Positions 1-5,925 are shown, counted from the stretch's first letter. The stretch: 8,358 nucleotides of DNA from an uncultured Collinsella sp. (GCA_900545835.1 URBB01000090.1:1-8358), one strand, 5' to 3'. Notes: a model not told the origin generated them from the letters alone. Made by a program: numbers and translations.

Positions 1-170
1 ATCCGGTCCGACCGGGCCGCGCGGCAAGGAGATATATTGCCAGACCGGAGGGGCCCCGGGGGCGGGAATCTGGGCGTACACATTTCCTACACATTTTGTG
101 ATCCGACTAACGTTTGCCAGCCGTTAACTACCGCTCGCCGAGCATCTCTTTATATAAGGCAGTCTCATGG

Positions 171-1571
171 TTAAAGCGGATACGTCCCCCTAGCTAAAGC
201 ACAGCCAGCATCGAGCAACTCATCGCGTTCTTCCACCGAGAACCCCTCGGCGTAGACGCGCACCACTGGTTCGGTCCCACTAGGACGGACCAGCAGCCAC
301 GTGTCATCCTCGAATGCCAAACGCAAGCCATCCATATGACTAACGTTTTGCGGCACCTTGCCACAAATCGACTTGGGGTTTACGCCCGGCAGCAGGGTTC
401 GTAACGTTTCGGCATCTTCGGCCTCAAGGCGTAAATCGCGTCGACCGTAACTCGTCTTACCAAAACTGTCCTCGAGTTGGTCGACCAGAACGCCCAAAGG
501 CGCGTCCGTCTTTGCCATAAGCTCACACAGAATCAGACAGGCGAGGATTCCATCGCGCTCGGGCATATGTGCGGCGATGCCGATACCACCGGCTTCTTCG
601 CCGCCTATGAGGACGCCGCCCTTCTTCATCTCCGCCGCTATATATTTGAAACCGACTGGTTTGACGGTCACGCGGCAGCCAAGCGCCTCGGCAATGCGAC
701 GCACGAGCGTCGAGCACGAAAGATTGACGACGACGCGCCCCTCCAAATTACGAAATTGAACCAAGTCGCCCAAAACGAGCGCCATGATCTGATGCGGATG
801 TATATATCTGCCGCGCTCGTCAACCGCGCCGATACGGTCGGCGTCGCCGTCGGTCACCAGACCAGCGCAAGCTCCGTCATCGATAACCGTGCGCTCGCAA
901 GCGTCCACCCAAGGCTCAACGGGGTCGGGGCAGATATCTTCTTGGTCAGACGCCTGCCCGGCGTGAATCTCGTGCACCTCAACGCCAAGCTCGCGCAGCA
1001 AGTCGGCTAGATAGCCCTGGGCTGCGCCGCCCATGGGATCGACAACCACGCGCAGGTGCGCGGCGCGGATGGCTTCGGCATCGACAAACGATGCCACCGC
1101 CTGCATATAGTCAGGAATGATATCCGCGGTGCGATATTGCCCCTCGATCCCCATTGGCTCGGGAGCCATAGTCTCTTCGAGCTCTTCGATGACATCCTGG
1201 TTGGCGGTCGAGCCGTCACCCATGCGAATCTTGAGGCACAGATAGCCCTGCGGATGATGGGACCCCGTCACCATGAGCGCGCCGCACGCTTCACCGTCAT
1301 AAGCCGCCGCCCACGTAAGGGCAGGGGTCGGGACAGGTCGCGAAGCGAGCACGGCGTCTAGCCCGTGCGCTGCTAGCACGCCCGCCGCAAGCTCAGCGAA
1401 CTCGCGCGCCAGGGGCCGGGTGTCGAACCCTATATATACCGTTTTGCCCGGATTGGTCTTTTGCCACAACTCGCCGACGGCATCGGCGATACGGGCAACG
1501 TTATCGGCAGTGAAGTCCTCATCGACGCGAGCGCGCCAACCGTCAGTTCCAAAATGAATTATCGCGCACAC
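171..1571 (-). CDS. Phosphohexomutase, phosphoglucomutase type (alpha-D-phosphohexomutase superfamily)
   Basis: Predicted to interconvert hexose 1-phosphate and 6-phosphate, most likely glucose, in the cytoplasm; this would link glycolysis to NDP-sugar and wall or capsule precursors. Seen (466 aa from the GTG): the N-terminal FGTDGWR (residues 7-13), the phosphoserine loop VTGSHHP with catalytic Ser104, the Mg-binding DGDADR (241-246), the sugar-specificity loop GGEEAGG (about 323-329) followed by a HMPERDGI stretch, and the C-terminal phosphate-binding RPSGTEP (429-435). GEE(S/A)GG is typical of the glucose-type clade, unlike GEMSGH (mannose) or GEQSGH (GlmM). The length fits the family. I chose GTG at 1571 because GTGAGGTG lies 7 bases upstream and because the conserved domain begins right there; the frame stays open upstream to 1655 but that extension resembles nothing. 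Odd: the active-site loop has SHHP where SHNP is usual, and rare codons (ATA, TTA, AGA, AGG) recur. It is transcribed alone. The family is certain; the sugar preference is inferred. Confidence 0.92.
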   Translation of the reverse strand: MCAIIHFGTDGWRARVDEDFTADNVARIADAVGELWQKTNPGKTVYIGFDTRPLAREFAELAAGVLAAHGLDAVLASRPVPTPALTWAAAYDGEACGALMVTGSHHPQGYLCLKIRMGDGSTANQDVIEELEETMAPEPMGIEGQYRTADIIPDYMQAVASFVDAEAIRAAHLRVVVDPMGGAAQGYLADLLRELGVEVHEIHAGQASDQEDICPDPVEPWVDACERTVIDDGACAGLVTDGDADRIGAVDERGRYIHPHQIMALVLGDLVQFRNLEGRVVVNLSCSTLVRRIAEALGCRVTVKPVGFKYIAAEMKKGGVLIGGEEAGGIGIAAHMPERDGILACLILCELMAKTDAPLGVLVDQLEDSFGKTSYGRRDLRLEAEDAETLRTLLPGVNPKSICGKVPQNVSHMDGLRLAFEDDTWLLVRPSGTEPVVRVYAEGFSVEERDELLDAGCALARGTYPL

Positions 1572-1578
1572 GCGCAGA

Positions 1579-1586
1579 CACCTCAC
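1579..1586 (-). promoter_or_regulatory. Ribosome binding site deciding the phosphohexomutase start
   Basis: On the minus strand GTGAGGTG is followed by 7 bases and then GTG at 1571. Codon three onward reads Ala-Ile-Ile-His-Phe-Gly-Thr-Asp-Gly, the expected beginning of the family. This favours the GTG over the upstream start at 1655. Confidence 0.7.
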
Positions 1587-1611
1587 AGTGTTTGGATCAT
1601 GGTACGCATGG

Positions 1612-1638
1612 GGTATACCCGCAACATGCACTCGGCAA
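1612..1638 (-). promoter_or_regulatory. Candidate promoter of the phosphohexomutase gene
   Basis: Minus strand: TTGCCG (1638-1633), a 15-base spacer, then TATACC (1617-1612). Transcription would begin near 1605, leaving a leader of about 34 bases before the GTG at 1571. The spacer is shorter than the optimal 17, so this is tentative. The -10 lies inside the 10-bp perfect palindrome GGGTATACCC (1611-1620), and the -35 overlaps one arm of the inverted repeat at 1631-1681. Confidence 0.3.
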
Positions 1639-1681
1639 CCTGCCGGCACCAGCATTCACCATTTGGGCAAATGCTGCCGAG
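1631..1681. repeat. Nested inverted repeats upstream of the phosphohexomutase gene
   Basis: The outer arms CTCGGCA (1631-1637) and TGCCGAG (1675-1681) are perfect complements. Inside are AGCATT (1651-1656) with AATGCT (1670-1675), and also CATTTG (1660-1665) with CAAATG (1668-1673). A further small repeat, CGGCA/TGCCG, lies at 1633-1645. Some of these pairings exclude each other. The element lies between the upstream unit's terminator and the candidate promoter, so it may be protein-binding DNA, or a folded RNA if transcription starts further upstream. Confidence 0.45.
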
Positions 1682-1695
1682 GACATGCAAGCAAT

Positions 1696-1724
1696 AAAAA
1701 AAACCGCCCCGTATGGAGCGGTTT
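1696..1724 (-). terminator. Intrinsic terminator after the homocysteine methyltransferase gene
   Basis: On the minus strand a 10-bp stem (1715-1724 with 1701-1710, one G-U pair) closes a 4-base loop at 1711-1714 and runs into an uninterrupted stretch of eight T residues (1703-1696). It begins six bases after the methyltransferase stop codon at 1730-1732. It separates that unit from the phosphohexomutase gene. Confidence 0.88.
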
Positions 1725-1729
1725 GCCCT

Positions 1730-2623
1730 TTATATATCGAGCGCCTCGGCCATCGCGGCCGTAGTGATTGCCGTGGTTCCACAGCAACTGCCCACCATTG
1801 CGGCACCGGCATGTCTCCATTCGATGCATGCGCGCGCGAAAGCTTCGGGGTTCTCGTGCCATACGGGGCCATCCTGAGTCTGGACCGGATCGCCTACGTT
1901 GGGACGCACCGTGACGGGAGTAGTCGCCGATGCAACCATCCTGGGCACCGCCGCGTTCGCGGCCGCAAGCGAACAGCAATTAACACCAACCGAATTTGCG
2001 CCGTGTTTTTCGGCGTACAAAACGGCTGCCTCGATGTTGAGGCCATCGCCCAGTAGGTCGCCTTTATCGTCAACGACAAAACTCACCAGAACAGGCATGC
2101 CGTCGGCGGCATCTCGGGCGCCGGCAAGCATGGGCTGCAGATTACGGATAGACGTCACCGTCTCGATCAGCAGACCGTCAACACCAGCATTGAGCAAGGC
2201 GTGCGCCTGTTCGCGCGCAATGCCGCGGATTTCACGATACTCGACAGAGTCCTCGGCAAACCACTCAATACCGATCGGGCCCATCGAGCCCAGCAGTAGC
2301 TGAGGGTGCGCCTGGCGGGCATCGTCGACGGCCCCGCGATTGACCTCCGCCACGGACGGCGCAATCTGGTCGTGCTTGAGGGCATAGCTCGATGCCTGAA
2401 AGGTATTGGTAATGAGCGCCTGCGCGCCGGCGGCGACATACAAGCGATGGATACGAGAAACGGTCTGCGGCTCTGCCAGATTCCAAAACGCCGGTGGAAT
2501 GTCGGCGGCATCGTACTCACTCAACAAAACACTGCCCATGGGGCCCTGCGCCAACAAGGTCTCGCTCGACAAGCGGCGCGTAAGTTCCTCGGCACCAAAG
2601 CGGTTGTAATAAATCGTATCCAT
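1730..2623 (-). CDS. Homocysteine S-methyltransferase family protein (zinc-dependent)
   Basis: Cytoplasmic enzyme predicted to transfer a methyl group to homocysteine, giving methionine. Family members use S-methylmethionine, S-adenosylmethionine, betaine, or methyltetrahydrofolate via cobalamin; the donor here cannot be read from sequence. Seen (297 aa): an N-terminal glycine loop (residues 27-31), TNTFQAS (72-78), GSMGPIG (112-118), an Ile-Glu-Thr segment (153-155), and zinc ligands Cys216 in GVNCC plus Cys280-Cys281 in VGSCCGT. The length matches stand-alone enzymes such as MmuM (about 310 aa) and the first domain of MetH. The usual DGAMGT opening is QGPMGS here, so an Asp is replaced by Gln26. 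It follows the DtxR-like repressor gene by 10 bases, its only candidate ribosome site being a weak GGGA, so co-transcription and translational coupling are likely. It ends at a strong terminator. The family is secure; the exact reaction is not. Confidence 0.9.
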   Translation of the reverse strand: MDTIYYNRFGAEELTRRLSSETLLAQGPMGSVLLSEYDAADIPPAFWNLAEPQTVSRIHRLYVAAGAQALITNTFQASSYALKHDQIAPSVAEVNRGAVDDARQAHPQLLLGSMGPIGIEWFAEDSVEYREIRGIAREQAHALLNAGVDGLLIETVTSIRNLQPMLAGARDAADGMPVLVSFVVDDKGDLLGDGLNIEAAVLYAEKHGANSVGVNCCSLAAANAAVPRMVASATTPVTVRPNVGDPVQTQDGPVWHENPEAFARACIEWRHAGAAMVGSCCGTTAITTAAMAEALDI

Positions 2624-2633
2624 ATATATCCCG

Positions 2634-3056
2634 CTATTCCTCGACGCTGATTCCCTGCTTTTCGAGATAGGCGAGCCAGCGGCTCATCGTGTCCTCGGAT
2701 AGCGCATGCTCCATCATGCAGGCCTCGGAATCGGCTCGCTCAAATTCGACACCGAGCTCCTGAACCAAAAACGTGCGGATGAGGCGATGACGGTACCAGA
2801 TAGCCGTGCCAACCTCGCGGCCGCGATCGGTCAGGATCACCTTGCCGTAGTGCGATTGCTCGACAAGCTCGGATGCCTTGAGAGCCGAAACCGCTTTATT
2901 GACCGATGCCTTGGAGACGCCAAGGCGCTGCGCGATGTCGACCGATCGAACGCCGTTGGTTTCCCCCTCTTCGCTTTCAATGCGAACCATGCACTCCAAG
3001 TAGTCTTCGTTCGCCACCGTCAGATGTAGTTCGCGCGAGCTATTTGTCGTATCCAT
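2634..3056 (-). CDS. DtxR/MntR-family metal-dependent transcriptional repressor
   Basis: A DNA-binding protein predicted to dimerise, bind Fe(II) or Mn(II), and then repress metal-uptake or related genes. Seen (140 aa from the chosen ATG): an N-terminal winged helix-turn-helix (about residues 36-80) and a metal-binding/dimerisation domain (about 85-130) with no SH3 domain, giving MntR-like length (B. subtilis MntR is 142 aa). Aligned by eye, metal ligands are Asp18 and Glu21, His90 in YRHRL, and Cys113, Glu116 and His117 in EACMMEH. Asp18 is the MntR state (Asp8) while Cys113 is the DtxR state (Cys102), a mixed set. The ancillary DtxR site looks lost: Arg replaces Glu83 and Asp replaces His98. 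I chose ATG at 3056 because AAGGGA (3066-3071) lies 9 bases upstream; the ATG at 3077 would fall almost at the proposed transcription start. It is the first gene of a pair with the methyltransferase, divergent from pepT. Confidence 0.9.
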   Translation of the reverse strand: MDTTNSSRELHLTVANEDYLECMVRIESEEGETNGVRSVDIAQRLGVSKASVNKAVSALKASELVEQSHYGKVILTDRGREVGTAIWYRHRLIRTFLVQELGVEFERADSEACMMEHALSEDTMSRWLAYLEKQGISVEE

Positions 3057-3087
3057 GATCTTCCGTCCCTTCTGCATTCAATGGCTG

Positions 3088-3093
3088 ATTCTA
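3088..3093 (-). promoter_or_regulatory. Candidate -10 box of the repressor-methyltransferase operon
   Basis: On the minus strand TAGAAT matches the TATAAT consensus at five of six bases. Transcription would start near 3081, about 25 bases before the ATG at 3056. No good -35 hexamer lies 16-18 bases upstream; that space is occupied by the palindrome at 3110-3129. Confidence 0.45.
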
Positions 3094-3109
3094 CCCCATC
3101 CAAGCGTCG

Positions 3110-3129
3110 CGGTATGCCGTGGCATACCG
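3110..3129. promoter_or_regulatory. Palindromic candidate operator between the repressor gene and pepT
   Basis: The arms CGGTATGCC (3110-3118) and GGCATACCG (3121-3129) are perfect 9-bp complements around a 2-base centre. The site lies in the 120-base gap between divergent starts, overlapping the expected -35 positions of both proposed promoters. DtxR/MntR regulators bind roughly 20-bp dyad sites and many control neighbouring genes, so autoregulation is the simplest reading. There is no T-run after it, so it is unlikely to be a terminator. Confidence 0.6.
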
Positions 3130-3138
3130 TGCTAGAGT
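3130..3138 (+). promoter_or_regulatory. Candidate extended -10 of pepT
   Basis: TGCTAGAGT resembles an extended -10 (TGnTATAAT, with four of six matches in the hexamer). Its -35 position, 17 bases upstream, would fall at the left arm of the palindrome at 3110-3129. The start would be near 3145, giving a leader of about 30 bases. It is a weak match. Confidence 0.3.
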
Positions 3139-3176
3139 TCTTGTTGCACACGACGACCAAGATTGGAGCGGTCTTT

Positions 3177-4424
3177 ATGGAAAACACCACCACGAACCCC
3201 GATGTCCTCGAGCGCTTTTTGCGCTACGTCCAGATCAACACGCAGTCCGAGGATGCAAACTGCGACCAGGTACCCTCGAGCGCCGTTCAGTTTGACCTTG
3301 CCAACGTGCTGGCTGAAGAGCTGCGCGAGCTTGGTGCGGAAGATGCCCACGTGACCGAGCACGCCTATGTCTGCGCGCATATCCCCGCAAGTGCGGGCGC
3401 TGAGGACAAGCCCGCCCTGGGCCTGATCGCCCATCTCGACACCACCGAAGTTGCACCGGGCGCCGGCGTGAAGCCGCACATCGTACACTACGAAGGCGGC
3501 GACCTGGTCTGCGGCACGGTTGACGGTAAGCCCGTTGCCATGAGTACCGCCAAGCTTCCCGCCCTGAATGACCTCGCGGGTGAGGACCTGGTCTGCAGCG
3601 ATGGCACCACGCTGCTGGGCGCGGACGACAAGGCAGGCGTCGCCGAGATCATGTCGCTTGTCGCGCGTATCGCTCAGGACCCTTCTCTGCCCCATCCCGC
3701 ACTCGGCATTTGCTTCTGCCCTGACGAGGAGATCGGCCACGGAGCCGAGCTGTTGGATATCGATACCTTTGGCTGCAAGTACGCCTACACGGTCGACGGC
3801 GGCCCCATCGGCGAACTGGAGTGGGAATGCTTTAACGCCGCCGAGGCGACCGTCTGCTTTGAGGGCCAGTCCATCCACCCGGGCGACGCTAAGGGCCGTA
3901 TGGTCAACGCAGGCAATCTGTTCTGCGACTTCAACGCGTTGCTCCCCTACGTACAGCGCCCGGAGTATACGGAAGGCTACGAGGGCTTTTATCACCTTGA
4001 GGGTGTATCTGCGACCGTCGATCACGCCACAGCGCGCTATATCGTCCGCGACCATGACGCCGCCAAGTTCCAGCAGAAACTCGACCTTATTGATGCCGCT
4101 GCCTCGATGCTCAACCAGCGTCTGGGTGAGGAGCGCGTAACGGTCGAGATTAAGCAGCAGTATCGAAATATGGCCGAGATCGTTCGTGACTATCCCGAGC
4201 TTATTGATGTTGCCAAGGAAGCCTACCTTGCCTGCGGCGTTGAGCCCCAAGTGCTGCCAATTCGTGGCGGCACCGACGGCGCCCAGCTGTCGTTCCGCGG
4301 TCTGCCCTGCCCCAACCTTTCCACCGGCGGCTATTGCTACCACGGCGTCAACGAGTTCGTCCCGGTCAGTTCGCTCGTCAAGATGACCGACGTCCTGCAG
4401 GAGCTCGTCGCCCGCTTTGCATAG
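3177..4424 (+). CDS. pepT: Peptidase T (tripeptide aminopeptidase)
   Basis: A cytoplasmic M20-family zinc aminopeptidase that removes the N-terminal residue from tripeptides, completing peptide breakdown for amino-acid supply. Seen (415 aa; E. coli PepT is 408): the zinc ligand motif IAHLDTT with His86 and Asp88, bridging Asp150 in LGADDKAG, catalytic Glu184 and ligand Glu185 in CPDEEIGHG, Asp207 in YTVDGGP, a dimerisation-domain segment around the HPGDAKGRMVNA stretch (234-245), RGGTDGAQLSFRG (363-375), and terminal ligand His389 in YCYHGVNEFVP. All expected metal and catalytic residues are present. I chose ATG at 3177 because GGAG (3165-3168) lies 8 bases upstream and homology begins at Asp-Val-Leu-Glu-Arg-Phe; the frame is open back to an ATG at 3081, but that extension would translate the palindrome at 3110-3129. 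It is transcribed alone, divergent from the repressor, and ends at a strong terminator. Confidence 0.96.
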   Translation: MENTTTNPDVLERFLRYVQINTQSEDANCDQVPSSAVQFDLANVLAEELRELGAEDAHVTEHAYVCAHIPASAGAEDKPALGLIAHLDTTEVAPGAGVKPHIVHYEGGDLVCGTVDGKPVAMSTAKLPALNDLAGEDLVCSDGTTLLGADDKAGVAEIMSLVARIAQDPSLPHPALGICFCPDEEIGHGAELLDIDTFGCKYAYTVDGGPIGELEWECFNAAEATVCFEGQSIHPGDAKGRMVNAGNLFCDFNALLPYVQRPEYTEGYEGFYHLEGVSATVDHATARYIVRDHDAAKFQQKLDLIDAAASMLNQRLGEERVTVEIKQQYRNMAEIVRDYPELIDVAKEAYLACGVEPQVLPIRGGTDGAQLSFRGLPCPNLSTGGYCYHGVNEFVPVSSLVKMTDVLQELVARFA

Positions 4425-4448
4425 GGAACTCGAACAATCTAGGTAAGC

Positions 4449-4489
4449 AAAACCGCCCCGTCCTCAGAACCGAGAACGGGGCGGTTTTT
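4449..4489. terminator. Bidirectional intrinsic terminator after pepT
   Basis: A perfect 13-bp stem (4449-4461 with 4476-4488) with a 14-base loop that can itself pair CTC with GAG. It ends in five T residues on the plus strand (4485-4489) and has an A-run on the other side (4449-4452), so it can work in both directions. It lies 24 bases after the pepT stop. Confidence 0.9.
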
Positions 4490-4543
4490 GGTGCAAGGGG
4501 AGTAGTCAGCACCGCAGGTTGAGCCAACGTCAGCGAGCGACGT

Positions 4544-4629
4544 CCAAGGCGAACAAGTTGGCATGAAAAAGGCAGGGCATTGACCTTCTGGTCATGCCCT
4601 GCCTTTTGAATGACAAATTGTCGCCTTGG
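4544..4629 (-). terminator. Extended terminator hairpin downstream of the LCP gene
   Basis: The core stem pairs 4567-4580 with 4594-4607 and 4582-4585 with 4590-4593: 18 bp with a single bulged T at 4581 and a TTCT loop. On the minus strand it ends in five T residues, as expected for terminating the LCP transcript; the plus strand has four. Outside the core, CCAAGGCGA (4544-4552) pairs perfectly with TCGCCTTGG (4621-4629), centred on the same axis, so the dyad is about 86 bases long. Confidence 0.85.
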
Positions 4630-4649
4630 GCGGCGCGCAGCGTCAAGCC

Positions 4650-4677
4650 GTTACGGCGTTTGGTAAAACGCCGTAAC
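4650..4677 (-). repeat. Perfect 12-bp hairpin directly after the LCP stop codon
   Basis: GTTACGGCGTTT (4650-4661) and AAACGCCGTAAC (4666-4677) are perfect complements around a 4-base loop. It abuts the TAA at 4678-4680. No T-run follows on the minus strand, so it is not a classic terminator; a role in protecting the mRNA 3' end is an inference. Confidence 0.7.
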
Positions 4678-5913
4678 TTAGTAGTTGGCTTCGTAGCCGT
4701 TGCCGTCGCCGGTGGGCTCTTCGTAGTAGTCCGAATCGCTCGAATCGCTTGAGTCATCGGAATCGTCAGAGCTGACCGATGAGGTTGCGGTACCGTTTGC
4801 GTAGTCGTCAGACGTGTTGTTGTTCAGGTCGCCGATCGTAGAGCTGGAACCGTCGGAAAGACCCATGGTGTTGGGACCCTTGGGATCCTTGCCGGCATCG
4901 ACGCGCTCCATCATTTCCTTGAGCTCGTCCTCGTAGACAAAGACGTAGCTCACACCGTCGATCATGGTGCTGTCGTCGGCATACGAGGGCAGGTTGGCCG
5001 AGTAGATACCGTCGACATCCATACCGCGCATGGCGTTGACCGTAGCCACGATATCCTGAACGCTCATATCGGTTACGAGCATATCGGACAGCGAATTAAC
5101 CAGGCCAAAGATCTTCGTGGCATCGAAGTTATTGAGAATCTGGTTGGCAAGGGCGCCAAGTACCTGACGCTGGTGGCGCATGCGCGTGTAGTCGCCGTCG
5201 GCATAGGTGTAGCGGCAGCGGGCATAGGTAAGGGCGGTGGCGCCGTCCATATGCTGCTGACCAGCGGTAATCTTAATATCCAGGTGCTCGGGGTCGTCAA
5301 CATCATCGGTTGCGTTAATGTCGATACCGCCAACCGAATCAATCAGCGCCTGCATACCGTCGAAGCTGACCTCGGCATAGTGGGAAATCTGAACACCGCA
5401 CAGCTCGTTGACCGCCTCGACCATGGCCTCGGCGCCGCCAACGGTATGGCAGGCGTTGATCTTCATGGTCTCGCCCTTGTACTCGACCTTAGTGTCGCGC
5501 GGAACGGAAATGAGCGTCGCCTGCTTTTGCGTGGGGTCGATGCGTGCCAGGATAATCGAGTCGGCACGGTACGTATCCTCGCCCGGACGGCCGTCGGTGC
5601 CAAGAAGCAGCACGTAGAACGGATCCTTTGCCTCATCGGTGTCAACCAGAACCCGACGCAGATTGTCGGTAATGACATTAGAATCGCCGAGCTTGCCCAT
5701 AATGGTGGCAAACCACAGGCCGGCAGCGGTAGTGGCACTCAGCAGCACGCCAAGCACGACAATGAGCGCGACGTGACGAATCGTGTGGCTACGACGACGT
5801 TGGCGAGCGCGCTCGGAATAGCGAGCCACGTTATCGCGACTGTAGATCTTGGCCTGCGCACCAGTTGAGGGTCTTCGGGTGCTAGTATCCGCGAGGGGCT
5901 TTTTATTAAACAT
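4678..5913 (-). CDS. LCP family protein (LytR-CpsA-Psr glycopolymer transferase)
   Basis: A membrane-anchored enzyme predicted to move undecaprenyl-linked glycopolymers (teichoic-acid-like or capsular chains) onto peptidoglycan outside the cell. Seen (411 aa from ATG): a basic cytoplasmic N-terminus (about 1-46, with an RQRRR cluster), one membrane helix (about 47-70), then the LCP domain (about 98-310) with LLLGTDGR (102-109), Arg116 and Asp118 in the RADSI motif, SVPRDT (137-142) with Arg139, and an Arg-rich YTRMRHQRQ segment (about 242-250). These fit known pyrophosphate-binding residues. After about residue 350 comes a low-complexity Ser/Asp/Asn tail. I chose ATG at 5913 because ACAGG sits 6 bases upstream, inside the 12-base gap after murA; a TTG at 5919 is the alternative. 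It is the second gene of an operon with murA, which supports a wall role. The natural substrate is unknown. Confidence 0.92.
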   Translation of the reverse strand: MFNKKPLADTSTRRPSTGAQAKIYSRDNVARYSERARQRRRSHTIRHVALIVVLGVLLSATTAAGLWFATIMGKLGDSNVITDNLRRVLVDTDEAKDPFYVLLLGTDGRPGEDTYRADSIILARIDPTQKQATLISVPRDTKVEYKGETMKINACHTVGGAEAMVEAVNELCGVQISHYAEVSFDGMQALIDSVGGIDINATDDVDDPEHLDIKITAGQQHMDGATALTYARCRYTYADGDYTRMRHQRQVLGALANQILNNFDATKIFGLVNSLSDMLVTDMSVQDIVATVNAMRGMDVDGIYSANLPSYADDSTMIDGVSYVFVYEDELKEMMERVDAGKDPKGPNTMGLSDGSSSTIGDLNNNTSDDYANGTATSSVSSDDSDDSSDSSDSDYYEEPTGDGNGYEANY

Positions 5914-5925
5914 AGGCAACCTGTA

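Noticed and set aside
105..348. Direct repeat GACTAACGTTT at 105-115 and 338-348
   Set aside because: Several 11-base matches are expected by chance in a window this long, and one copy is inside coding sequence.
1572..1655. N-terminal extension of the phosphohexomutase to 1655
   Set aside because: The extra 28 residues do not resemble the family, they would cover the candidate promoter, and GTG at 1571 has a good ribosome site.
2624..2633. A SAM-type riboswitch controlling the homocysteine methyltransferase
   Set aside because: Only 10 bases separate it from the upstream gene, and the leader of that gene is about 25 bases, too short for any known SAM riboswitch.
3081..3176. Upstream ATG for pepT at 3081
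   Set aside because: It would translate the palindrome at 3110-3129 and add 32 residues before the homologous start; the ATG at 3177 has GGAG 8 bases upstream.
3132..4343. A 403-codon open frame on the minus strand opposite pepT
   Set aside because: It lies wholly inside pepT, which has every catalytic residue. Long antisense frames are common opposite GC-rich genes, and the translation shows no recognisable domain.
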